Origin: an uncultured Spirochaetaceae bacterium
GTDB lineage: Bacteria; Spirochaetota; Spirochaetia; Sphaerochaetales; Sphaerochaetaceae
Assembly: GCA_900315435.1 (NCBI GenBank)
Contig: OMYY01000001.1
Span: 90,989 to 154,988 of the forward strand
Reading direction: 5' to 3'
Length of the DNA stretch: 64,000 bases
Made by a program: the position numbers and the translations under genes. Below are positions 51,936-60,285 of this stretch, in pieces. Below the pieces are notes generated by a model. It worked only from the letters and a program-made list of their open reading frames with translations. It did not search any database and was not told the origin of the DNA. Position 1 is the first letter of the stretch; each line of letters begins with the position of its first letter.

Positions 51936-54900
51936 TCAGTCACTATATACCGAGCTGGTCTCTTGCCAAGCCGAATCATTTGACTTCCGCGTCCAGTTCT
52001 CGTCCACCTTGAGCTCCGGCAGCGTCTTCCACTGGAGGAAGACCGAAATGACGGGAACCCAAGAATATTTATGGTCAGATAATACAACACTTCCTGTGTA
52101 TTTGCAATTTAGGGTCCAGTCGTCCATCGAGTGGATGATCTCCAGTCCGAGGGAACTGAGGTTGAAATTCGTCTGCCGGATACCTCCTCCGAACACATCA
52201 AAAGAGCGAGCCAGGTCCTGCCACATCTCTTTCCACTGGAAAGTGTCGTTCTCGTAATAGGTGAAGAAGCTGGTGTTGGAGGATGCCATCGAGAATTTCA
52301 CATCCAGGAACTCGGCGATGGAAAAACCGAGCGAGATCTTGAAGGAAAGGTTGGTCGCGTACCGGTCCTGATAGTTGACCGTCATGGTCGAGCCGAGGTC
52401 GCAAGAAAAGGTGACACGACGTTTCCACCAGACCAATTTGCCATTGGCCAAATCCACTATGGTGATCCATGTATACCTCTCCAGCTCATCGCGCGGACCG
52501 TTCCAGCTCCAGGTCGTCTTGACCGGCCCCCATGCCAGACCGGTAGAAAGGGAATTGAAGTAGTGCATTCCGTAGCTGTCGTTGTCGTTCTGATAGTCAT
52601 AGCTGCCGGAGAAGGTCCAGCCGAAAAGCCTCAACGCCGCCGAACCAATCGAGGCGAATGGATACCAGAACTCGTCCGCCTTGTACTCCTGGGTCTGGTA
52701 GGTGCCCTTCACGCTGGCGGTAAGGAACCTGGTGTCCAACCCCACGGACAATGTTCCCAAATCCCTTTCCAGAGGCCCCCCCTCTTCCTGGGCCGAGAAC
52801 TTGAAGGATCCGGAAAGGGTCCATGGGCCGGCTTTGTAGGTGACCGACGGCGTCACCGACTGGGTGAGCGGCGGCAACACCCACGTCATGGTCGGGGTCA
52901 AGGTTCCCTTGGGCAGGGTGAAGCTTTTGGAGAGCGCCATCTGGTGGGTGGTCACCGTGCGTTTGTTGAACGCTCCTCTGGTTGTCTCCGAGGTGGTGGC
53001 CTCCGTATCGGTAGCGCTGCTATAGGTGGTTGTCTCCGAGTACGTATAGAGTTTCTGGGTCAGCGTGTAGGAAAGGCCGATAATCGGGATGGCGCTCTTG
53101 GTAGTCGAGGAAAGGGTGAAGTCCTTGGTCTTCCGGGTGCTTTTCGAAGCATCATAGGTACTTGTGTAGGAAGGATCCAGTTCCTCGCTGAAGGTGAACC
53201 AGTTCCCGTCGGCAACCGAGTCAAAGAGCAGGGAGCCCTTGGTCTGGTTGTACCGGTACCGGGTATCCTCCCAGTCGAACGTGTTGTTCTGGCTCGAACC
53301 GGTCTGGGTCAGGTTCTCGCTGAGCGAGTAGGTCAACGCCACCGACCGGGGCTTTTTGGTCGTTGTGGAGGTGCTGGAGTGCGCCTTGAAGGCACTCTCC
53401 AGCATCGCGTTTACCAGCGGGTCGGCGGAAACCTCGCTCGCCTTTCTGACGTGTTCGGCCTCTTCTTCCTGCTCCACCTGGGTCTTGGTCGCCGGGACGT
53501 TCGTGCCTTCCTCGCGGAAGGAGAAGATGGTGCCGCCCATGGTCGCCTTGAGGCTGGGAAGCGTCACCGAGTTCAGGACATAGCCGTAGGTGTTGCTGTC
53601 GCTATCCCGCAGCCATTTGTAGGTGGCCGAGGCCTCGGCAGTGGTGACACTCAGGTTCTTGAGGAGGTTGTTGTCCCACCAGGCCGGGAGCTTGAAGGTA
53701 CCGCTGGCCTTCCAGGTATAGGTGGTCACCTCGCTGGAATAGGTGGTCGGCCAGTCGGCACCCCAGAGATGGTCCATCGAGAAACTGGTGAAGCGGTTGG
53801 TGTAGGCGCGTTTCACCTTCGGATCCGAGTAGAGCGGCATCGAAAGGGTCAGGGAGAGCGTCTGGGTCTTCAGCGCGACCTCGCTTTCCACAAGGTACCG
53901 AGTCTTCGGATAGGAGCTGTAGCTGGTAAGGGTATCCTTCCCTGTCGTGGTCGTGGCGATTCTTCCGTCGAATTTCAAGGAAAGCCGCTTTCCCAAGAGA
54001 TTGTTCTCGGTTACCAGACCCCCTACCAGACCGCTGTTCTGGTAGCTGTCGGCGATCAAAACCATGTAGGAGCCGCTATCCCTCGCCCATTGCTGGAACC
54101 TGCCTAGGCTTTCCCCCTGTCCAAGCGAACGATAGACCGAGCCATCCAGCACCTTCACCGCCCCGTCGTCGGTCTCCAGCAGACGCGTGAAGCTTGAGGA
54201 GGAACCATTGGAGACTCCCGGATAGGTACCATAGAACTCGAAGGTGGTGTTGACGAACCAGCCGCGGTCGCTCTCGATGCCGATGGCAGGGTTGCCCAGC
54301 ATCCGGCTGCCGGGAAAGACGAAGAACGGAAGCCAGAGGACCGGAACCCGTCCAATGGAAAGATAGGCGTTCTCGATGAACATGTCGCCGTTGTCCATGA
54401 CGGCGAGCTTGCTGGCGGTAATCGACGAGTAGGAGTGGACCGGGTTGTTGGTGATCGAGCCGTGGCGGAAGAAAATCAGTCCTTGGTTGGTGTCGTAAGT
54501 GATCTCGTCGCCTTTGGTGTAGAACTCGACCTTCTCGTCCTTGCTGTTGGTACGCTCGGTCTCGGTCATTCCACCGGTAATCTTCAGCAAGGAGTCCTGC
54601 CAGTCGAAGGTGATGATGTCGCCCAGCATGCCCTGCACCGCCGCATCGGGGTCCAGGTCGGTATAGACGACCCCGCCCATGGCGGAGAACAGGGTGTGGT
54701 CGGCATCGACGATCACCTTGTCGGCATCCAGCTCCTTTTCTTTCCCGCTGGTGTCCTGGGAGATGCGAATCATCGCCCGTACGTCGCCAACAAGCGTCAC
54801 CAAGGAGCCGTCGCCCACCTTCCGCATCCGTTCGGCGTTCTCGATCCGCATCTGATAGCTGTGCTCGCCAGCTTCCCTTTGGGAATCCTCTCCTTCCCCT

Positions 54901-55115
54901 GCATCGCCGGCCAATGCCAGGAGACGGGCCCTGAGCTCGTCGTCCGACATGCCGAGGACAGCCATGCCACGCTGGCTGGCCATCTGCTCAAGCTCATACC
55001 GGTTGGCTGTGGAAACCAAGCTCCTCGACAAGGTGTCCGCATGAAGAGGAAGGCACTCCAGCTGGAGTGCCATAGCGCACAAGATAGCCAAATAGTGTCG
55101 TCTATGTGTTGCCAT
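51936..55115 (-). CDS. lptD: LptD/OstA-like outer membrane protein
   Basis: The 1059-residue protein has a signal peptide (YLAILCAMALQLECLPLHA) and an N-terminal OstA-like domain (about 120-230) followed by PVLWLPFFVFPGSRMLGNPAIGIESDRGW, the LptD hallmark. The large C-terminal region is beta-rich and barrel-like. LptD delivers lipopolysaccharide to the cell surface in proteobacteria; many spirochaetes such as Treponema lack LPS but retain an LptD homologue (TP0515), so the cargo here is uncertain. A serine/threonine-rich, lower-similarity segment lies in the middle of the barrel. The gene overlaps uvrA by 14 bases, as TP0515 follows uvrA in T. pallidum. Confidence 0.85.
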   Translation of the reverse strand: MATHRRHYLAILCAMALQLECLPLHADTLSRSLVSTANRYELEQMASQRGMAVLGMSDDELRARLLALAGDAGEGEDSQREAGEHSYQMRIENAERMRKVGDGSLVTLVGDVRAMIRISQDTSGKEKELDADKVIVDADHTLFSAMGGVVYTDLDPDAAVQGMLGDIITFDWQDSLLKITGGMTETERTNSKDEKVEFYTKGDEITYDTNQGLIFFRHGSITNNPVHSYSSITASKLAVMDNGDMFIENAYLSIGRVPVLWLPFFVFPGSRMLGNPAIGIESDRGWFVNTTFEFYGTYPGVSNGSSSSFTRLLETDDGAVKVLDGSVYRSLGQGESLGRFQQWARDSGSYMVLIADSYQNSGLVGGLVTENNLLGKRLSLKFDGRIATTTTGKDTLTSYSSYPKTRYLVESEVALKTQTLSLTLSMPLYSDPKVKRAYTNRFTSFSMDHLWGADWPTTYSSEVTTYTWKASGTFKLPAWWDNNLLKNLSVTTAEASATYKWLRDSDSNTYGYVLNSVTLPSLKATMGGTIFSFREEGTNVPATKTQVEQEEEAEHVRKASEVSADPLVNAMLESAFKAHSSTSTTTKKPRSVALTYSLSENLTQTGSSQNNTFDWEDTRYRYNQTKGSLLFDSVADGNWFTFSEELDPSYTSTYDASKSTRKTKDFTLSSTTKSAIPIIGLSYTLTQKLYTYSETTTYSSATDTEATTSETTRGAFNKRTVTTHQMALSKSFTLPKGTLTPTMTWVLPPLTQSVTPSVTYKAGPWTLSGSFKFSAQEEGGPLERDLGTLSVGLDTRFLTASVKGTYQTQEYKADEFWYPFASIGSAALRLFGWTFSGSYDYQNDNDSYGMHYFNSLSTGLAWGPVKTTWSWNGPRDELERYTWITIVDLANGKLVWWKRRVTFSCDLGSTMTVNYQDRYATNLSFKISLGFSIAEFLDVKFSMASSNTSFFTYYENDTFQWKEMWQDLARSFDVFGGGIRQTNFNLSSLGLEIIHSMDDWTLNCKYTGSVVLSDHKYSWVPVISVFLQWKTLPELKVDENWTRKSNDSAWQETSSVYSD

Positions 55116-57939
55116 GCAGAATCTTATTCAGATAATAGCCTGTATAAGATTGCTTGCAAAGAGAAACATCTTCCGGGGTTCCCTGGGTGACGATCGTCCC
55201 TCCTTCGTCTCCCCCTTCCGGTCCGAGGTCGATCAGCCAGTCAGCCTGCTTGATCACATCCAGGTTGTGCTCGATCAGCACTACGGTGTTGCCTTTGTCC
55301 ACCAGCCGGTTGAGCACCTCCATCAGCTTCTTCACATCGGCGAAGTGCAGGCCGGTGGTCGGCTCATCCAGCACGTACAGGGTCCTGCCGGTACCCATCT
55401 TGGAAAGCTCATTGCTCAGCTTGACCCGCTGGGCCTCGCCCCCGCTGAGAGTCAGCGCGCTCTGTCCCAGCTTGATGTAATCGAGGCCGACGCTGCAGAG
55501 GGTATCGATCTTCCGCTTGATGGCCGGGAAAGCGCTGAAGAACTGGCTGGCCTCGGCCATGGTCATATCCAGGACATCCGCGATATTCTTCCCTTTGAAA
55601 GTGACCGCAAGGGTTTCCTTGTTGAAGCGTTTGCCATGGCAGACGTCACAGGTAACAAAGACGTCGGGCAGGAAGTTCATCTCGATCTTCAGCGTTCCGT
55701 CCCCGTGGCAGTTCTCGCACCGCCCACCCGGGACATTGAAGCTGAAGCGTCCACTCTTGTAGCCCCGCGCCTTGCTCTCGGGAAGCTCTGCGAACAGGCT
55801 GCGGATCGGGTCGAAGACTCCGACATAGGTTGCCGGGTTGGAGCGCGGGGTACGCCCGATTGGCGTCTGGTCGATATTGATCACCTTGTCGATGAAGCCG
55901 GTACCGGTCAGCTTGGTGTACCCTTCGAAGGTGTCAGGCTTCTTGGCAAGCCTGCGCTTGACTGCAGGGAGCAGCACCTCGTTGAGCAATGTGCTCTTGC
56001 CGCTGCCGGAGACGCCGGTAAAGACCACCAGCTTGCCAAGAGGGATGTCGACGTCGACCCCTTTCAGGTTGTGCATCCTCGCCCCTTCGAGTTTCAGATG
56101 GTGGCCGTTTCCCCTTCTCCGCTCCTTGGGAATGTCGATGGTCAGCGTATGGGAGAGGAACTGGCCGGTGATCGACTTGGGATTCCTTTCGATTTCGGCA
56201 GGGGTGCCCTGGGCGGTGATATAGCCGCCTTCGACTCCCGCTCCCGGTCCCAGGTCGACCACATAGTCGGCCTGGCGGATCGTATCCTCGTCATGCTCGA
56301 CCACCAGGACGGTGTTGCCCAGGTCCCGAAGGTTCTTCAACGTGTCGATCAGTTGCTGGTTGTCCCGCTGGTGGAGCCCGATTGACGGCTCGTCCAGGAC
56401 ATAGAGCACCCCGCTCAGGGCGCTGCCGATCTGGGTGGCAAGCCTGATGCGCTGGGCCTCGCCGCCGCTCAAGGTGGCGCTGGCGCGGTCGATGGTCAGG
56501 TACTGCAGTCCGACGTTGTTCAGAAAGGTCAGTCGGGCACGGATTTCCTTCAGGATTTGTCCGGCAATCTTCTGCTGGTTCTCGGTCAAGACAAGCTCGT
56601 TGAAGAATTTCAGGGAATCGCGGACGGAGAGATGGGTCGCCTCGATGATGTTCTTGCCGTTCAGGGTGACCGCAAGCGCCTCGGGTCTGAGGCGGTCGCC
56701 GTGGCAGACCGGACAGACCGATTCCTTCATGAACTGTCCCATCCAGACCTTGATCTGCATGCTCTGCGTCTCGCGGTAACGCCTCCACATCTCCTTGAGC
56801 AGGCCGGGATAGGGTTTGTTGACCGTCTCCTCGCCGTTTTTGTAGACGTAGTGCATCGTAATCGGTTCCTCGGTGCCGTAGAGGATTTTCTGGATGATTT
56901 CCTTCGGCAGCTTGTCGAAGGGAGTGTCCAGCGAGAAATGGTAGGCGGCGGCCAAAGCCTCGAAGGGGACGCGTGACCAGGCGGCATCCGGATTGTTTGT
57001 CACCACAGCCCCCTGGTTGAAGGACAGGCTGTAATCGGGAATCAGCAGGTCAGGGTCGAACTCCGTCTTGACACCCAAACCGTTGCACTCGGGACATGCT
57101 CCGTAGGGATTGTTGAAGGAGAAAAGCCGTGGTTCGATCTCGGGAAGGGTGATGCCGCAAAAAGGGCAGCTGTTCTTCTCGCTGAAAATCTGTTCGGTCT
57201 CATTTCTGTCGGAGCCGATGAAAGTGACCTTCACCAGGCCGCCCGTCATCTCGTCACAGGTCTCGATCGAGTCGGCAAGCCGTTGCCTGTCCTCCTTGCG
57301 GATGACCAGACGGTCCACCACCACGTCGATTGTGTGCTTGACCTGCTTCTCCAGCTTGGGAACATCGTCGACCAAGTACATCGTCCCATCCACCTTGACC
57401 CGTTGATACCCCGCTTTCTTCGCATCATCAAAGACCTTCTTGTACTCGCCCTTGCGCCTGATGGCGATCGGGGCGCTGACCATGATTCGGGTCCCTTCGC
57501 CATGGGAGAACACGACATCGATGATCTGGTCCACCGACATCTCGCTGATCTCCCTTCCACAGTTCGGGCAATGGGGGACGCCACAGCGCGCCCAGAGCAG
57601 GCGGTAATAGTCATAGATCTCGGTGATGGTACCCACCGTGGAACGCGGGTTCTTATGGGTCGATTTCTGCTCGATGGCGATTGCAGGCTGCAACCCCTCC
57701 ATGTAGTCGACATCAGGCTTTTCCATCCGCCCCAGGAACATGCGCGCATAGGCGGAAAGGCTTTCCACATACCGTCTCTGTCCTTCGGCGAAGATGGTGT
57801 CGAAGGCAAGACTGCTCTTACCCGAGCCGGAGAGGCCGCTGATGACGATCAGCTTGTTTTTCTCCAGCGTCAGGTCGATATTCTTCAGATTGTGCTCGCG
57901 GGCACCTTTGATGATCAGCTGGTTCTGCATAGGTAACAT
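55102..57939 (-). CDS. uvrA: Excinuclease ABC subunit A
   Basis: Damage-recognition ATPase of nucleotide excision repair. The 945-residue protein has two ABC ATPase modules (Walker A GLSGSGKSSLAFDT and GVSGSGKSTLLNEV), two LSGGEAQR signatures, zinc-finger cysteines (CPFCG, CPEC, CENCHGDG, CDVCHG) and H-loops. A promoter at 57945-57973 predicts transcription starting at ATG 57939 (MLPMQNQL), so I use that start though ATG 57930 is also possible. Neither has a Shine-Dalgarno sequence. lptD overlaps the end. Confidence 0.96.
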   Translation of the reverse strand: MLPMQNQLIIKGAREHNLKNIDLTLEKNKLIVISGLSGSGKSSLAFDTIFAEGQRRYVESLSAYARMFLGRMEKPDVDYMEGLQPAIAIEQKSTHKNPRSTVGTITEIYDYYRLLWARCGVPHCPNCGREISEMSVDQIIDVVFSHGEGTRIMVSAPIAIRRKGEYKKVFDDAKKAGYQRVKVDGTMYLVDDVPKLEKQVKHTIDVVVDRLVIRKEDRQRLADSIETCDEMTGGLVKVTFIGSDRNETEQIFSEKNSCPFCGITLPEIEPRLFSFNNPYGACPECNGLGVKTEFDPDLLIPDYSLSFNQGAVVTNNPDAAWSRVPFEALAAAYHFSLDTPFDKLPKEIIQKILYGTEEPITMHYVYKNGEETVNKPYPGLLKEMWRRYRETQSMQIKVWMGQFMKESVCPVCHGDRLRPEALAVTLNGKNIIEATHLSVRDSLKFFNELVLTENQQKIAGQILKEIRARLTFLNNVGLQYLTIDRASATLSGGEAQRIRLATQIGSALSGVLYVLDEPSIGLHQRDNQQLIDTLKNLRDLGNTVLVVEHDEDTIRQADYVVDLGPGAGVEGGYITAQGTPAEIERNPKSITGQFLSHTLTIDIPKERRRGNGHHLKLEGARMHNLKGVDVDIPLGKLVVFTGVSGSGKSTLLNEVLLPAVKRRLAKKPDTFEGYTKLTGTGFIDKVINIDQTPIGRTPRSNPATYVGVFDPIRSLFAELPESKARGYKSGRFSFNVPGGRCENCHGDGTLKIEMNFLPDVFVTCDVCHGKRFNKETLAVTFKGKNIADVLDMTMAEASQFFSAFPAIKRKIDTLCSVGLDYIKLGQSALTLSGGEAQRVKLSNELSKMGTGRTLYVLDEPTTGLHFADVKKLMEVLNRLVDKGNTVVLIEHNLDVIKQADWLIDLGPEGGDEGGTIVTQGTPEDVSLCKQSYTGYYLNKILHGNT

Positions 57940-57944
57940 TTGTG

Positions 57945-57973
57945 AATATACCGAGAGGGCAAAGGCATGTCAA
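57945..57973 (-). promoter_or_regulatory. uvrA promoter, probably leaderless
   Basis: Perfect TTGACA (57968-57973), a 17-base spacer and TATATT (57945-57950). Five bases separate it from ATG 57939. The -35 overlaps the ispG stop codon. Confidence 0.7.
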
Positions 57974-59007
57974 TGAAAGGACTTGACCGACTCCAGCAGC
58001 ACCCGCTTGGCGTCCTTCACGTCTACCTTCTGGCTCAGGACACCTCTCTTGTAGAGGAATACCGAGTTCCCGATACCGGTGATCGCCAAGTCGGCGTTCT
58101 TTGCCTCGCCGGGGCCATTGACCTGGCAACCCATGATGGCGACGGTCATGGTCTTGGGAATGGAAAGCAGCTCCTGCTCCACCGAGGCGAGGAAGCCTTG
58201 GGAGTCGAAGGAACAGCGGCCACAACGCGGACAACTGACCACGCGTATTCCCTGCCTGCGCAGGCCAAGGGTCCGCAACAGTTCCACGCCTGCCTGGACC
58301 TCGGTCTCGATCGGTCCCGTAATGGAAATGCGCAACGTCCCTCCGATTCCCTCGGAAAGAAGCCTCCCCAGGACCCAAGTGGAGCGGGTCACCGAGCTGA
58401 CCACGCTGCCTGCCTCGGTCACTCCAAGGTGCAAGGGATAATCGCTCTGCGCGGCGAACAGTCTCGCCGCCCGATAATCCTCGTCCGGGTCTGAGGATTT
58501 CAGGGAGACGACGCAGTTGGTAAAGCCGGCCTGCTCTGCCCAGTCCAGATACTCCAGAGCATAGTCGACCATCCTTTGGGCCGGGTCGGGGTTGCCCGTC
58601 CGTGGCAGCGAACCTTTGTTCAAGCCGATGCGGATGGCGATATCATGGTCCTTGGCTGCAGCAAATACCTCGTCGACCTTCCAGCGCGCACCGATATTTC
58701 CCGGGTTGATCCGGATGGCATGGGCGCCGCACGCAATCGCGTCCAAAGCGCATTTCCAGTCAAAATGGATGTCCGCGACCACCGGCATCGGGCTGCGCCT
58801 GCAGATTTCCTTGAAGGAGTCGTGGTCCTCGAGATGGGGATAGGAATACCGGATGATATCGCACCCCATCGTGTGCAGGGTTCCCATCCGCCGCATCAAT
58901 GCGTCGATTTCTCCGCTTGCATGGGGAATCGGACAATCGTACATCGTCTGTACGGATACCGGGTTACCCCCGCCGATGAGCACATTGCCAACATGGACCA
59001 ATCGCAT
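57970..59007 (-). CDS. ispG: 4-hydroxy-3-methylbut-2-enyl diphosphate synthase
   Basis: Iron-sulfur enzyme of the non-mevalonate isoprenoid pathway. The 345-residue protein has VHVGNVLIGGGNPVSVQTM, VADIHFDWKCALDA, RINPGNIG and the cluster cysteines in CPRCGRCSF and GCQVNGPGEA. It is the short bacterial form without the insert found in plants. I start at ATG 59007 because AGAGG lies upstream; an ATG at 59037 would add ten residues without a ribosome-binding site. It lies between the ankyrin gene and uvrA. Confidence 0.95.
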   Translation of the reverse strand: MRLVHVGNVLIGGGNPVSVQTMYDCPIPHASGEIDALMRRMGTLHTMGCDIIRYSYPHLEDHDSFKEICRRSPMPVVADIHFDWKCALDAIACGAHAIRINPGNIGARWKVDEVFAAAKDHDIAIRIGLNKGSLPRTGNPDPAQRMVDYALEYLDWAEQAGFTNCVVSLKSSDPDEDYRAARLFAAQSDYPLHLGVTEAGSVVSSVTRSTWVLGRLLSEGIGGTLRISITGPIETEVQAGVELLRTLGLRRQGIRVVSCPRCGRCSFDSQGFLASVEQELLSIPKTMTVAIMGCQVNGPGEAKNADLAITGIGNSVFLYKRGVLSQKVDVKDAKRVLLESVKSFH

Positions 59008-59058
59008 CGTTCTGCCTCTCGGGCACCATGTTGGCAAGAAAACGTGCTTTGTGCAAGA

Positions 59059-59706
59059 TTACTTGTCCAGCCGCACCAGGTATGAGGCAACCTCGGGATG
59101 GGCGGTATTCTCCCAGGCATAGGACAGGACGCTGGAACCGGCATTGTTGACCGCCGTCGGGTCCGCCCCGCTCTTGACCAGCATTTCGACCACCAGGCTT
59201 CCGGTCGCATACCGTGCCGCCATCATCAGCGGAGTCTCGCCGATGATATCGCGATGGTTGACGTCGGCTCCTGCGTCGATCAGGCCGGTCACCACCTGGA
59301 TCTCGCGTTGCTTGATCAGGGAGAACATCAGGCTGGTCAGTCCGGTGTGCTCCTCTTCCTCGTCGATCTTGCTGCCTGCCTGCAGCAACAGGTTGATGGT
59401 GGTCATGTAGGAGTGTCCTGCCGCATACATCAGCGCGGTCCTGCCCTTGCTGTCACGGAGGTTCGGGTCAGCTCCGCTCTTGAGCAGGAGCTTGACGATT
59501 TCCGGGTCGCAGTTGTTTCTCACCGCCACCATCAGCGGCGTCTTTCCGCTGCCGCTGCGGGTATTCACATAGGCTCCGGAGAGGAGGAACTGCTCGATCT
59601 TCCGATAGTCCCCGTCCACGTAGAGGCTCGGTGCGGTAAGCCCCTGCTGCAGGGTCACCTCTTCCGCGCCGGTAGTCTGATAGGATTGCTTTCGATTGTT
59701 GAACAT
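59059..59706 (-). CDS. Ankyrin-repeat protein
   Basis: The 215-residue protein has about five ankyrin repeats (GDYRKIEQFLLSGAYVNTR; GKTPLMVAVRNNCDPEIVKLLLKSGADPNLR; GRTALMYAAGH; LTSLMFSLIKQREIQVVTGLIDAGADVNHR; GETPLMMAARYATGSLVVEMLVKSGAD). No signal peptide or enzyme domain is seen, so it should act by protein binding in the cytoplasm. The ATG at 59706 is chosen because a run of G residues lies upstream and an extended -10 promoter (59725-59733) starts the transcript there. It sits between the V-ATPase terminator and ispG. Confidence 0.8.
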   Translation of the reverse strand: MFNNRKQSYQTTGAEEVTLQQGLTAPSLYVDGDYRKIEQFLLSGAYVNTRSGSGKTPLMVAVRNNCDPEIVKLLLKSGADPNLRDSKGRTALMYAAGHSYMTTINLLLQAGSKIDEEEEHTGLTSLMFSLIKQREIQVVTGLIDAGADVNHRDIIGETPLMMAARYATGSLVVEMLVKSGADPTAVNNAGSSVLSYAWENTAHPEVASYLVRLDK

Positions 59707-59724
59707 GTACTGCCCCCCATTTCC

Positions 59725-59733
59725 AGTATACCA
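59725..59733 (-). promoter_or_regulatory. Extended -10 promoter of the ankyrin gene
   Basis: TGGTATACT on the minus strand gives a TGn extended -10 with TATACT at 59725-59730. No good -35 is seen. The start would be near 59718, 12 bases before ATG 59706. Confidence 0.45.
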
Positions 59734-59753
59734 GTATTTTTTCGGGCATCCAC

Positions 59754-59793
59754 CAAAAAGATGACCGGCACCCCAAGAGGGAGCGCCGGTCAT
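59754..59793 (-). terminator. Terminator of the V-ATPase operon
   Basis: A perfect 9-bp stem (ATGACCGGC with GCCGGTCAT, arms 59761-59769 and 59785-59793) is followed on the minus strand by CTTTTTGG, 29 bases past the ntpK stop. Confidence 0.8.
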
Positions 59794-59821
59794 CAAGCCA
59801 CCGTTGTCTGGTGTGTCGGCT

Positions 59822-60253
59822 TCAGCCAAGCATCAACATACCGAACACAAGGGTGAACAGTGCGACGGTCTCGACAATACCGATGACCATGAAGTAGTTC
59901 GCGGTACCCTTTCCCGTCTCTGCGAAAGCATCGCAGGCGCAGGCGGCACAACGCCCCTGCATGAAGGCGGACAGACCGATGGCGAGGCCGCCGAACAGGC
60001 CGACACCAAGACCAAGCAACGGATCAATGGTCGCGACCGCGTTCTTGATGAAGGTCATCAGCAGGAACCCGTAAATGGTCTGGGTGAGAGGAACACCTCC
60101 GAAAGCGACGAGGATGAAGGGTGCCGGCTTGCCGTTCGCATAGCACTTCTTCCATCCACCGACAGCCGCGGAGCATGCAGCTCCCGCGCCGAGACCAGAG
60201 CCAAGGGCAGAAAGGCCGAGGGCACACGCCATACCGATAAATGCAACGTTCAT
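59822..60253 (-). CDS. ntpK: V-type ATPase subunit K (membrane ring proteolipid)
   Basis: Forms the rotating ion-binding ring. The 143-residue protein has four membrane helices made of two fused hairpins. Only helix 4 carries the carboxylate (E128 in VIGIVETVALF), as in V-type rings; helix 2 has glutamine (Q58). Sodium-ligand equivalents of Enterococcus NtpK appear conserved: T57 and Q58 in PLTQTIYGF, Q99 in FMQGR and E128. This suggests sodium coupling, by inference. Three cysteines cluster in the loop after helix 3. AAGGAG precedes the ATG. Last gene of the operon, before the terminator. Confidence 0.93.
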   Translation of the reverse strand: MNVAFIGMACALGLSALGSGLGAGAACSAAVGGWKKCYANGKPAPFILVAFGGVPLTQTIYGFLLMTFIKNAVATIDPLLGLGVGLFGGLAIGLSAFMQGRCAACACDAFAETGKGTANYFMVIGIVETVALFTLVFGMLMLG

Positions 60254-60285
60254 AGTTTACTCCTTGTTGTTGCCAAACAACGATG

